A stretch of DNA of 64,000 nt from CAWJMN01 sp963844055. Lineage in GTDB: Bacteria > Planctomycetota > Planctomycetia > Pirellulales > Pirellulaceae. Both the position numbers and the translations under genes were made by a program. The notes under the pieces are model-generated. The model made no database searches. It was not told the origin of the DNA and worked only from the letters and a program-made list of their open reading frames with translations. The stretch covers positions 1,860,001-1,924,000 of the forward strand of contig CAWJMN010000001.1 of NCBI GenBank assembly GCA_963844055.1, written 5' to 3'. This document shows, piece after piece, positions 46,664 through 55,670 of the stretch (its first letter is position 1; each line of letters starts with the position of its first letter).

Positions 46664-48388
46664 CTACTTCTTTCGCATCATGGTGCTATGGTCTGCCTTC
46701 GCGGCACGTGTAACCTCTTCCACCGTCGTCATGCCGTGGAGCACTTTGCGCCAGCCATCCTGCCGCAACGTGATCATTCCTTGTTGCACTGCAAGATCGA
46801 CAATTTTCCAGCTGCTTGTTCTTTCTTGTGCCAATTGGCGAACCTCATTAGAGGTCACTAAAAGTTCGTAGATCCCAAGGCGTCCACGGAAGCCACTTCC
46901 ACGACAATCCTTACATCCCCGATTCGTATTTGCCTTCGCTTCAGGAACCTTTTCCATCGGGAAGTCATGGGGGAGTAATTCGGGATCCAGCGTGATGGGT
47001 TCTTTGCAATTTGGGCAAAGGCGTCGCACCAACCGCTGGGCCATTACGGCTTCAACCGTACTTGCCACCAAGAAGGGCTCCACGCCCATGTCGACTAAAC
47101 GCGTATAAGCGCTGGCCGCATCGTTGGTGTGCAACGTGGAAAACACCAAGTGCCCCGTCAGCGAAGCCTGAATCGCATTTTCTGCCGTTTCCAGATCGCG
47201 GATTTCGCCAACCAGCACGATGTCGGGATCATGTCGCAAAATACTTCGCAATGAAGCGCCAAACGTCAGGCCAATCTTCGGATGTACCTGGATTTGATTG
47301 ATCCCTTCCAGTTGGTATTCCACCGGGTCTTCGGTGGTGATGATTTTTACATCGGGCTGGTTGATTTCAATCAAAGAGCTGTAAAGCGTGGTAGTTTTGC
47401 CAGAACCGGTAGGCCCCGTGACTAGCACGATACCGTGTGGCATATCGATCAGTTGTCGATAGGTTTGGTAGGTGTCTTCTTCCATGCCAATCTTGCGCAG
47501 GTCAAATACCATTGCTCCCTTATCGAGCACACGCATGACCAAGCCTTCGCCGTGGATCATCGGAATAACCGAAACGCGTACGTCCACTTCACGCCCTGCT
47601 ACCTTCAGCTTCATGCGTCCGTCTTGTGGAAGTCGCTTTTCAGCGATGTTCAGCCGCGACATGATTTTTAGACGGCTAATGATGGCCGCTTGAAATCGAT
47701 TGATCTCAGCTGGCATAGGCTGAGAGTTGAGCAGCCCGTCAACGCGATACCGAATGACCAGTCCCGACGGCTGAGACTCGATATGAACGTCGCTTGCTCG
47801 CAGCTCAATCGCTTCTAGCAGGATCTCATTAACAAGGCGAATAACCGACGCCTCTTGGGCCTCTTCGGAGAGTTCGGAGCCATCTAGTTCGATGTCCCCA
47901 AGCAGTTCCACCCCATCATCATCCTTGGGGGCGGCCGCCATCAGGCCGTCAACGGTTTCGCTACCTACACCCAAATGCCGCTTAATCAGCTTGGCAATAT
48001 CGGCCCGCCCAGCCAGCACGGGCAGTACCGATTGCCCTGTCGCGGCGCTCACCTCATCCAACGGATAGAGATCGAAGGGGTCGCTTGTCGCAACCACCAA
48101 TTGGCCATTGGTACGACTGATCGGAAAAAGCGTTTGCCGGTGAATCAACCGTGTTGGAAATGTGCGCAGCAAACTGAGGTCGATGGGATGGGTATCTAGA
48201 TCGACATAGTCCAGGCCCACTTCATGCCCGATCGCACGGAGCGCATCGGCTTCGGTCACATAGCCGAGATGGACGGCCGACTCAATCAAATGAAGCCCGT
48301 CGCCGTGCCCGTTGGCAGCAGTTCGGGTTTCATCGAGTTGTTTGCGGTCGAGAAGCCCTCGCGCAAGGAGTATTTCGCCGGCTTCCAT
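46664..48388 (-). CDS. gspE: Type II secretion / type IV pilus assembly ATPase GspE
   Basis: 574 aa cytoplasmic hexameric ATPase. Residues 1-155 are an MshEN-like N-terminal domain (LLARGLLDRKQLDETRTAAN). Then Walker A TGPTGSGKTTTLYSS, Asp box ITTEDPVEYQLEGINQIQVH, Walker B LVGEIRDLETAENAIQASLT and His box GHLVFSTLHTNDAASAYTRL. The tetracysteine zinc site CPNC...CKDC near residues 465-500 is the GspE/PilB hallmark. First gene of the secretion operon. Confidence 0.95.
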   Translation of the reverse strand: MEAGEILLARGLLDRKQLDETRTAANGHGDGLHLIESAVHLGYVTEADALRAIGHEVGLDYVDLDTHPIDLSLLRTFPTRLIHRQTLFPISRTNGQLVVATSDPFDLYPLDEVSAATGQSVLPVLAGRADIAKLIKRHLGVGSETVDGLMAAAPKDDDGVELLGDIELDGSELSEEAQEASVIRLVNEILLEAIELRASDVHIESQPSGLVIRYRVDGLLNSQPMPAEINRFQAAIISRLKIMSRLNIAEKRLPQDGRMKLKVAGREVDVRVSVIPMIHGEGLVMRVLDKGAMVFDLRKIGMEEDTYQTYRQLIDMPHGIVLVTGPTGSGKTTTLYSSLIEINQPDVKIITTEDPVEYQLEGINQIQVHPKIGLTFGASLRSILRHDPDIVLVGEIRDLETAENAIQASLTGHLVFSTLHTNDAASAYTRLVDMGVEPFLVASTVEAVMAQRLVRRLCPNCKEPITLDPELLPHDFPMEKVPEAKANTNRGCKDCRGSGFRGRLGIYELLVTSNEVRQLAQERTSSWKIVDLAVQQGMITLRQDGWRKVLHGMTTVEEVTRAAKADHSTMMRKK

Positions 48389-48638
48389 AAGTGATCAGTT
48401 AAGTTCAAAGGGAGGGAGAGGAAAACGGTGGCATAGCCACGTTCCACTGCCGACGTCCCGGGCGGAACTGAGCATTGGAACTCAAACAAAAAGCGAAATC
48501 GCTAAACGCTGGTAGGCAACTTCGGTGGGGCCCGCTTGATCGATGCTACAGAACAAAGACCCTTGTTCTGGGCAGAAAGCGGGGGAACTCAGCATGGGCA
48601 AGTGCCAACACTAGTCTACTATCAAATACCCTAAACCC

Positions 48639-48672
48639 AAGTGGTTAGTTTCCGACCATGCGTAAGTGGTTA
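48639..48672. repeat. Direct repeat AAGTGGTTA, 25-base spacing, upstream of the gspE operon
   Basis: AAGTGGTTA at 48639-48647 and 48664-48672. The 25-base centre distance is somewhat more than two helical turns. Position next to an AT-rich patch upstream of gspE makes it a weak regulator-site candidate. Confidence 0.35.
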
Positions 48673-48762
48673 TAAATAATGGCTTTACGTTAAAAATGCG
48701 GGGCTATTTTCACCGCAGGTGCCCCTCCGCACCTTCGCGAAAAACACCCCTCCTAACAACGA

Positions 48763-48825
48763 CAAAGGCAAAGCCCCCCAGCCAGCCCCGCGAGGAGGCT
48801 GAACTGGAATGAAGCTTTGCTTTTG
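48763..48825 (-). terminator. Long hairpin after the Spy-like gene, probable terminator
   Basis: Twelve-base stem CAAAGGCAAAGC / GCTTTGCTTTTG (one G-T pair) enclosing a 39-base loop with an inner CAGCC / GGCTG pairing. It begins 36 bases beyond the stop at 48861 on the minus strand. The T run is weak (CTTTGTCGTTG), so termination strength is uncertain. Confidence 0.5.
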
Positions 48826-48860
48826 TGACTGACAGACAAATCAGCGACTAGGGCAAGCCA

Positions 48861-49613
48861 TTAGTCACCGGATGCTGGACGTTGAAGTGGGGCACCACCA
48901 CCCCCAGGACCACGACCGCCAGGGCCACCGGGTCCACCTGGGCCGCCGCGACCAAACTGAGGTTGGGCAAACTCAATCTTGTTGCCGATCAGCTTCTTCA
49001 GCTTCTCTTGTTGAGCTGTGGTCAGTACCGAGATAACCTTTTGCTCGGCTTCTTGACGCAGCTTTTCGATCTTTTGACGCATTTCCGTTTGAGCTTGTTC
49101 AGCCGCTTCACGCAGCTTTTGCTTTTGCTCGTCGGTAATATCGAGTTCCTTGGCGATTTCGTCGGACATCAGCGAATCGCTAGTTCCTTGATTACGCATG
49201 CGGGATTGCAGCATGACTTGCTTCAGGCGGTCACGCTGTTGTGGCAGCAAGACCTCGTCGATCTCCTTTTGCATTGATTGGGCACGAGCTTGCATCTTCT
49301 CACGAAGTTCAGCAAACTTGGCTTGGCGATCGGCTTCTGGAATGTCACGCATTCCGCTGAACATTTCGCGCATTTCGTCGCGCATCTTTTCGCTGATAGT
49401 GCGAATCTTGTTGGCTTGATCATCAACGATGTCGAGTTCCTTGCGGACGTTCTCGTCCATCAGGACTTCTAGGCCACCACCGCCACCAGGACCACCGAAT
49501 CCACGCCCACCACCAGGAGGGCCACCGCGTCCACCTGGCCCCTGACCATAGGAGGATGCGCTAACGCACAAAATGCCCAGAACGGCCGATACGGAGAGCA
49601 GCCAACGCTTCAT
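48861..49613 (-). CDS. Exported Spy/CpxP-like coiled-coil protein with Gly-rich ends
   Basis: Signal peptide MKRWLLSVSAVLGILCVSAS. A Gly/Arg/Pro-rich segment follows (GGRGGPPGGGRGFGGPGGG). The middle is helical with two similar units, VRKELDIVDDQANKIRTISE and AKELDITDEQKQKLREAAEQ, like the LTxxQ repeats of Spy/CpxP periplasmic chaperones. The C-terminus is again Gly-rich. ATG at 49613 has AAGGATG upstream. Role as envelope chaperone or metal/stress protein is inference. Confidence 0.75.
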   Translation of the reverse strand: MKRWLLSVSAVLGILCVSASSYGQGPGGRGGPPGGGRGFGGPGGGGGLEVLMDENVRKELDIVDDQANKIRTISEKMRDEMREMFSGMRDIPEADRQAKFAELREKMQARAQSMQKEIDEVLLPQQRDRLKQVMLQSRMRNQGTSDSLMSDEIAKELDITDEQKQKLREAAEQAQTEMRQKIEKLRQEAEQKVISVLTTAQQEKLKKLIGNKIEFAQPQFGRGGPGGPGGPGGRGPGGGGAPLQRPASGD

Positions 49614-50000
49614 AAAACATCCTTCATCAATACGCACGACGATTAAATTGCCTGCCGGAATTTCCTTGACAATGTGGGTGCCATGGCCAAGGGGAAAGGC
49701 TTAAGGTTAATTAACCTTCCAGAGCGACAGTTGTTTCGGTTCTAAAGTAAATATTCTCAAAAAACGCAAGTCATTTCAGGGTAATAGGTTACGATCGTTG
49801 ATTGTGGAGTGGCAAGCCATTTAGCGGCTTCTCCGTAGGCCTGCCGGATCCCCTATACCCGCATGGCATCGATATTGGGAAAAGGGGTGGAATTTGGTAA
49901 CCTTTCGCCACGATGGTACGGCTATGCCATGGAGGGGTAAGCCGTCATCGTCGTGATTTACACTCTCCTTCGCACGGCGAAGTTCATGGAAGAACCTTTT
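49614..50000. other. Divergent intergenic region with a 16-base palindrome
   Basis: About 390 bases between the Spy-like gene (minus) and the glycosyltransferase gene (plus). The only clear structure is the palindrome at 49703-49718. The plus-strand frame is open from 49953, but the ATG at 50001 is a better start. Confidence 0.5.
49703..49718. promoter_or_regulatory. Perfect palindrome AAGGTTAATTAACCTT, operator candidate
   Basis: Sixteen-base perfect dyad about 90 bases upstream of the Spy-like start. The size and symmetry suit a dimeric helix-turn-helix regulator. No cognate regulator is adjacent. Confidence 0.45.
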
Positions 50001-50843
50001 ATGCCACGTACCACGATGGTTGTACCCTGTTACAACGAACAGGATCGCTTGCCCAGCGACGCCATTTTGCAGTTCGTTGGTGATACGTTTGGCATTGATT
50101 TTCTGTTCGTCAATGATGGAAGTCGTGATCGCACGATTGACATTTTGAATGCGTTACAGGAAGAGCGACCTGATCGAATTCGCGTGTTGGACCTGCCACA
50201 AAATGTGGGCAAGGGCGAAGCTGTCCGGCAGGGCATGTTGGCAGCGCTGCAAGATCGCCCGAATTTTGTGGGCTTTATCGATGCCGACCTGGCGATTCCC
50301 CTGTTCACCATCGAGCAGTATTTGGCCGTCATGCATCGCCGACCTGATGTCGACCTAGTAATTGGCACTAGGCTTCAGTTGATGGGCCGAAACGTCAAAC
50401 GGACCCCAATGCGTTGGTTGCTGGGACGCACGTTTGCAAAATGCGCGTCGACCGTGCTCGGCGAAACGATTTACGACACACAGTGCGGAGCCAAGCTGTT
50501 TAGGGTCACCAAAGACACTTCTGTCGTCTTCAGCAAGCCGTTTTGCACCCGGTGGATCTTTGACGTCGAGATGCTGGCACGCCGCAAGCAAATGATGCAG
50601 TCCTCTACGAGCAAATCGTCTGGGCCGCTTGCTTTTGAGTGTCCCTTGGATGAATGGCACGACGTCGCCGGCTCGAAGCTCAAGCCATCGGACTTTGTCA
50701 AAGCCTTTGTCGACCTCGTCAATATTTTCGTAAAGTACCGCCTGCAAAAGGCGAGTTACTTTGCAGCCCCGGAAAAGTCCCAGGCGCCTGTTACAGCCCC
50801 GCAGCCAGCTTTGGCTGGACTGGGTGGTCGTAAAGTGGCGTAG
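50001..50843 (+). CDS. Family 2 glycosyltransferase (dolichyl-phosphate glucosyltransferase-like)
   Basis: GT-A fold transferase of about 280 aa. Motifs: TTMVVPCYNEQDRLPSDAIL, IDFLFVNDGSRDRTIDIL, NVGKGEAVRQGMLAA and the DxD-type FIDADLAIPL, then GRTFAKCASTVLGETIYDTQ and CGAKLFR. The order and the CGAKLF motif match the Alg5/polyprenyl-phosphate glucosyltransferase group, which charges a lipid carrier with sugar. No membrane helix is obvious. ATG 50001 has GGAAG eight bases upstream; earlier in-frame starts at 49953 and 49986 lack one. Confidence 0.87.
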   Translation: MPRTTMVVPCYNEQDRLPSDAILQFVGDTFGIDFLFVNDGSRDRTIDILNALQEERPDRIRVLDLPQNVGKGEAVRQGMLAALQDRPNFVGFIDADLAIPLFTIEQYLAVMHRRPDVDLVIGTRLQLMGRNVKRTPMRWLLGRTFAKCASTVLGETIYDTQCGAKLFRVTKDTSVVFSKPFCTRWIFDVEMLARRKQMMQSSTSKSSGPLAFECPLDEWHDVAGSKLKPSDFVKAFVDLVNIFVKYRLQKASYFAAPEKSQAPVTAPQPALAGLGGRKVA

Positions 50844-50884
50844 ATTGTCGTGGCGAAAGTGTGGTCGCCGCTTACAGCCATTGC

Positions 50885-51589
50885 CTAGGCATTAGAGTCG
50901 AACAGCACCCGTCCACAAGTGCGGCATACCACTAGGCGGTCTCTGCGAATCAGGTCGATTAGCTGTGGGCTCAAGGTCTGAAAGCAACCGCCGCAGCACT
51001 CATTATCGATAGGGGCCAGGGCATCCTCGGCGCGACCCTTTACGAGGCGTTCGTACTCAGGGCGGAAGTCTTCCGGGATTCCCTTTTCGTACTCGACGAG
51101 GTGTTCTCGAACGTTCGCGAGTTCGGATTCGATGATGGCTTGGCTGTCTGCAACACGCGTCTGCGTGCGTTGCAGCTCTTCTTGGGTCTTTACCAGGATA
51201 TGTTCCAGCGACTTAATTTCGGCCGCTAATGATTCTAGCCGTTCAAAGCCCTCGAGGATCTCATCGGAAAGTACGCTTGTTGCCTGCTTGTCAGCGGCAA
51301 TCTGTTCCTTCAGCAGCTGGTACTCTTTGTTGTTCGCAGCGGCATTTAGCTTGCCCTCAAGCTCGTAAATGCGAGCGTCACGCTGCTTGAGAGAAAGCTG
51401 CTGTTGGTCGGACGCAATCCGGGCCTTTTTGAGCGCATCCTTAGCGTTTGCGACATCCGCTTCGCACTTCTGTACGTTAGCCTCAGCGAGCTTAATCTGC
51501 TTAGGGCCACGCGCAAGCCTGGTTTGCAGGTTCGCGATTTGGGTAAGAGTCGAATGTAATTCCGAAAGCAAATGAATGAATGTTCCCAT
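50885..51589 (-). CDS. Coiled-coil C4-type zinc ribbon protein
   Basis: 234 aa. Residues 15-180 are a long antiparallel coiled coil (IANLQTRLARGPKQIKLAEA, NKEYQLLKEQIAADKQ). The C-terminus has two CxxC-type knuckles, ECCGGCFQTLSPQLIDLI and VVCRTCGRVLFD, forming a zinc ribbon. This is the CT398/HP0958 group, in which Helicobacter FlgZ/HP0958 binds RpoN and flagellin mRNA. Function in other phyla is unclear. It lies just downstream of rpoD, past that gene's terminator. Confidence 0.85.
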   Translation of the reverse strand: MGTFIHLLSELHSTLTQIANLQTRLARGPKQIKLAEANVQKCEADVANAKDALKKARIASDQQQLSLKQRDARIYELEGKLNAAANNKEYQLLKEQIAADKQATSVLSDEILEGFERLESLAAEIKSLEHILVKTQEELQRTQTRVADSQAIIESELANVREHLVEYEKGIPEDFRPEYERLVKGRAEDALAPIDNECCGGCFQTLSPQLIDLIRRDRLVVCRTCGRVLFDSNA

Positions 51590-51611
51590 GCGTCTATTTA
51601 TCGCATGAAAA

Positions 51612-51639
51612 AAGCCGCGGGTCTAGCGACCTGCGGCTT
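51612..51639 (-). terminator. Intrinsic terminator after rpoD
   Basis: Twelve-base stem AAGCCGCGGGTC / GACCTGCGGCTT with one G-T pair and a 4-base loop TAGC. On the minus strand it is followed by six T. It closes the dnaG-rpoD unit. Confidence 0.9.
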
Positions 51640-51712
51640 GAAATAACGATTCCAGGTCCCTTTGCCACCGCTTATTGGCGGGGCAAAGGGCTTTGTTCTC
51701 TGTTCTCGCAGC

Positions 51713-53359
51713 CTAAGCGGCTTCCAGGTCACCTGGCAGGTGCTTTAGGAACCCAGAGAGCTGTTGGCTGCGAATCGGGTGCTGTAGCTTGCGGACTGCC
51801 TTTGCCTCAATCTGGCGAACCCGTTCGCGGGTGACCTTAAAGATCCGCCCGACTTCTTCAAGCGTGTACGTATAGCCGTCCGTGAGGCCATAACGAAGGC
51901 GGATGATCTCGCGTTCACGCCAGGTCAAGGTCTTCAGCAAGCTATCAATTTTCTGGCGCAGGATGACATTATTGGCGCAGTGGACTGGGTTGTCGCTGCT
52001 GCTGTCTTCCAGGAATTCGCCAAAAGAACCATCATCGCTATCACCCACAGGACGATCCAAGCTGACGGGGTGTCGGCCGATATCCAGAACACGCTTGACC
52101 TCTTCCAGTGGCAGGTCAATGTGAACGGCTACTTCTTCGGTCGTTGGCTCGCGGCCCAATTCTTGGACAAGCCGCTTTTGAATGTTGCGAAGCTTCGAAA
52201 GCACGTCGATCATATGCACCGGAATGCGGATCGTTCGGGCTTGGTCGGCGATGGCTCGTGTAATCGCTTGGCGAATCCACCAAGTGGCATAGGTGCTGAA
52301 CTTAAAGCCACGGCGATATTCGTACTTGTCAACAGCTCGCATCAGGCCCGTGTTGCCCTCTTGGATCAAGTCCAGGAAGGTCAGGCCGCGATTGCGGTAC
52401 TTCTTTGCAATCGAAACAACCAGTCGCAAATTGCCGCTGGATAGGTTTCGCTTGGCAATCTCGTATTCTTGGAACTGATGGCGAATGGTACGAACCCGTT
52501 CCCGCATGCTGCGAGGGCTCTCGTGCGTCTGCTTGAATAGGTCAAACAGTTCGCGGCGAACAAGCGACAGTTCACGCTTACGGCCAGGTAGGTTGCGAAG
52601 TTCTGCGATCCGCATTTGCAGGAAGTCCATGCGGCGAGAAAGCTCTTCCATCTGCTTCATCAGCGGTTGTACGCGACGAGTGCGGAGGGAAAGTTCTTCA
52701 ACGAGTTGCAGGCACTTGCGGCGACGACGCAAAAATTGTTTGCGAGCGACGTGGCGATCTTCGCGGTCCGTTCGCTTGGAAATCAATTGACCAAAGGTCT
52801 TTTGATTCGCAATCAAAAGGTTTTCGAGCGTGTGCAGATTGCATGGCATGCGTGCCAAAATCTGCTCTTTTGTTAGCTGTTCGGTCAGCGAAACCTTGAT
52901 CGTACGATCAAAGGGCAGTTCGCCCTTATGGACCTGAGTTAGCGTTGAAACCGTGGCTCGCATCGCAAAGTGGCACGACAGCATCGAGCGACGGAATCGC
53001 TTGCGTGTGACTTCGATCTTCTTGGCCAGCGAGATTTCTTCGGTACGGCTCAGCAGCGGAATCTCCGCCATTTGCGATAGGTAAAGCCGGATTGGATCGC
53101 TATTAAGCTTCTTAGAAATATCCTCAAACTTGAGGATGGTGGGTCCGTCGGATTCCTTGGAGGTTACGACTCGTAGTTTGTTGGGAAGTTCATCAACAAT
53201 GTCGATCCCCTTTTCTTCGAGGGCCAGCAGCAAGCTGTCCAACTTTTCGGGGCTGACGTCTTCGTCAGGAAGATAGCGGTTCACGTCGTCATAGGTCAAA
53301 AAGCCTTGGGCTTTGCCCTTCACAACGAGCGACTGCAAATCAACGGCAACCTGGGTCAT
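51713..53359 (-). CDS. rpoD: Primary (RpoD-like) sigma-70 factor
   Basis: 548 aa. N-terminal partial region 1.1-like domain (GFLTYDDVNRYLPDEDVS), region 1.2 DPIRLYLSQMAEIPLLSRTE, then a basic non-conserved stretch of about 190 residues. Region 2 has NLRLVVSIAKKYRNRGLTFL, DLIQEGNTGLMRAVDKYEYR and FSTYATWWIRQAITRAIAD. Region 4 has LRYGLTDGYTYTLEEVG and VTRERVRQIEAKAVRKLQ. A strong AAGGAGG lies at 53366-53372. It follows dnaG by 117 bases, the classic macromolecular-synthesis pairing. Confidence 0.95.
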   Translation of the reverse strand: MTQVAVDLQSLVVKGKAQGFLTYDDVNRYLPDEDVSPEKLDSLLLALEEKGIDIVDELPNKLRVVTSKESDGPTILKFEDISKKLNSDPIRLYLSQMAEIPLLSRTEEISLAKKIEVTRKRFRRSMLSCHFAMRATVSTLTQVHKGELPFDRTIKVSLTEQLTKEQILARMPCNLHTLENLLIANQKTFGQLISKRTDREDRHVARKQFLRRRRKCLQLVEELSLRTRRVQPLMKQMEELSRRMDFLQMRIAELRNLPGRKRELSLVRRELFDLFKQTHESPRSMRERVRTIRHQFQEYEIAKRNLSSGNLRLVVSIAKKYRNRGLTFLDLIQEGNTGLMRAVDKYEYRRGFKFSTYATWWIRQAITRAIADQARTIRIPVHMIDVLSKLRNIQKRLVQELGREPTTEEVAVHIDLPLEEVKRVLDIGRHPVSLDRPVGDSDDGSFGEFLEDSSSDNPVHCANNVILRQKIDSLLKTLTWREREIIRLRYGLTDGYTYTLEEVGRIFKVTRERVRQIEAKAVRKLQHPIRSQQLSGFLKHLPGDLEAA

Positions 53360-53476
53360 AGCGTTCCTCCTTGAACGTAAATGATCGAGCTTTGGTCCCT
53401 GTTGCCGTCTGCTTTACGGGGGGGCAGGTGGCGGGAAAACCATCGCTAGGTAAAACTCTGTAGGTCTTGTGGGCAC

Positions 53477-55394
53477 CTACCCATCCTTGGGTAAGGCAAT
53501 CCCTTGCTCGCGACGCTTGGCCGCAAGCATTTCCATAAACAGTTGTTCGGCTTCCCTTTCAGGCAAAAGCTGTTGTTCGAGCTGAGCTTCCTTTTCCCGC
53601 CGCAAACGATCCGAATGGGCAGAATGGAAGAGTTTCAGCACGCCTCGCAATTGTGTAGCTGCATCAATAGAAGTAGTTTTGGATTTATTTGCAACCTCAA
53701 ACTTTCGGTCCGAAATTTCCCCAATTTCCACTAGCAGGGATTTTGTCGCAGGATCCTCGATTTCGGCCAAAACTCGGCCAAATTCCAGCGTTTCCCCCGA
53801 CTCTTCTAGCTCGCGATAAACCCGGAAAACCTTCTGGCTGAAGGGGTGGGAAAGTTCGTCCGTTCCTAATTCTTGCAGGGCCGTAGGAGCTCAGCTCTGG
53901 ATGCTGAATCAAAATCTCCAGCAGCTCGCACTCCAAAACCGGCAAATCCTTGCGGCGAACTCGGTCTTCGTTGACCCAGCTAGGGCTCGAAGCGATTCGC
54001 GTGGGGGTTTCCTTGGTGGTCCGGCGTCGCTGATTCATACGCTCTTGAACATCGCTTGGTTCAAGGCGAAATTCTCGTGCTAGGCGTACTGCTGCAGCTG
54101 CTTGCTGCGAAGCGTGAACATGTCGTGCGACGATTTTGAAAGTCCGCCAGCGATGACGTCCAAAATGTCTTCCAAGGCTTGGCTCAGCACGAAAGGTGTC
54201 GCGAACGAGGTCGATTCCCCGTGTCGAAATTCGGATCTTATGTTCCAGCGCATCCGACGCTTGGTCGACCAATGCCCGAAACTGCTCGCCGCCATGGGCC
54301 TGCAGGAACTCGTCCGGATCGTACTCTTCGGGCAATGTCAAAATTCGCAGGTCCATTTGGGCCGCGACAAAAATCTCCAAGATGTCATTAGTTCGCCGTT
54401 GTCCCGCTTCATCGCCATCCAGCACCAAGTAAATGGTGTCTGCAAATCGCCGCAGCAACTGGATGTGTCGTTCATTAAGTGCGGTTCCCAGTACTGCGAC
54501 GACGTCATCTACGCCATGCTGATGGCACATCACCACATCGGTGTAACCTTCCACTACCGTGATGCGTCGCGAACGGGTGACAGCATTTCGAGCAATGTCG
54601 AGGGCGTACAGTTGGTCGCTCTTTGAAAAGAGCCGTGTTTCAGGGGAGTTAATGTACTTGGCCGCATTTTCCTGCGCAAACTGAGGCAATATGCGACCAC
54701 CAAACGCAATGGATCGCCCTTGCGAGTCGCGAATGGGAAACATCACGCGACCTTTGAAACGGTCATAGTACTTTCCCGTGGTGCCACTCTTGCCGAGTAG
54801 TCCGCAGGCCTCTAACACCGCTGGCGTATAAGGAGTATTGCGAGCACGGTCCATGATCCAGGTCCACTCATTAGGGGAGAACCCGACCTTGAACTTCTCG
54901 ACGCTAGCGGCAGTTAGCCCGCGAGTCTCTACGTATTCGCGGGCGGCCGATGCAAGCTCGCTTCGCAGAAAATACTCGTGAAACTGTTTTTCAGCCCAGG
55001 CCGTTGCAGCGTAAAGGGTGTTTTTGTCGTCGGGGCTTCCTGGCTCGACCCGTTTTTTGGCAGCATGGGGATCAAGCACCACGCCGGCTCGCTCTGCCAG
55101 CATTTTGATCGCCTCGACAAAGTCGATCCCTTCCCGCTGCATGATGAAGCTAAAAATGTCTCCACCAACATCGCATACCCAGCATTTCCAGGTTTGACGG
55201 TCCGGGTTCACCTGCAAGCTAGGACGCGAGTCGTTGTGCCACGGGCACAGCCCCACATATCCCCGTCCCTGCCGGCGCAGATCGATCGAACCGCTAACCA
55301 AATCGACAATGTCGATGTGCTGGCGGATCTGTTCTTTGGCGGCAGAAAAATCCACGTGCTTAGGCTCCAAATTTCGGCAACGATTGAGTGACAT
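53477..55394 (-). CDS. dnaG: DNA primase, frameshifted near the start of the C-terminal domain
   Basis: Makes RNA primers for replication. Zinc domain with GLCPWHNDSRPSLQV and WKCWVCDVGGDIFSF (C-H-C-C). Catalytic core with RIRPQ-like GGRILPQFAQENAAKYINSP, TOPRIM parts VVEGYTDVVMCHQHGVDDVV and YLVLDGDEAGQRRTND. The frame is then lost at IQHPELS. Deleting one base of GCTGAGC (53889-53895 on plus as GCTCAGC) gives IQHPELAPTALQELGTDELS, continues through HPFSQKVFRVYRELEESGET and joins the frame ending at 53477 (helicase-binding domain). As dnaG is essential, a true null is very unlikely. Confidence 0.93.
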
Positions 55395-55670
55395 CGGGCC
55401 AAGGAAAGAGTCCTCGTCCGGAAGCTGAGTATTCTACTGCGGTTTGGACGGTTTCTCGATGGGATCGCCGTGAAGCGTTCCAGAAAAACTGCCGCAACCC
55501 AACTCCCGCTAAAAGAAATTGCCGCTGATGCGTGTGCGACTCAAGTAAAAAGCTTTGCGGAAATCGCGGCAAGTACGCTGGAAGTCCCCCGGCCGTGGAG
55601 TCTATACGTTTAAGGCCTCCTGGACTCCGTCTGGATTGCCAATTTCTATCGAACAAGTCCGGTAGTTCGA

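Larger units (their letters stand above)
48389..48860. other. Non-coding region upstream of gspE
   Basis: About 470 bases between gspE and the Spy-like gene, both on the minus strand. It should hold the promoter of the secretion operon. Visible elements are a 9-base direct repeat and a long hairpin, listed separately, and an AT-rich patch near 48671-48700 (TTATAAATAAT). No frame of interest. Confidence 0.55.

Noticed and set aside
54903..54908. Intact GCTAGC in dnaG as evidence against the motif-error idea
   Set aside because: A single intact copy does not explain the shortage elsewhere. It shows the error is not absolute and may depend on flanking bases (here C before and G after).
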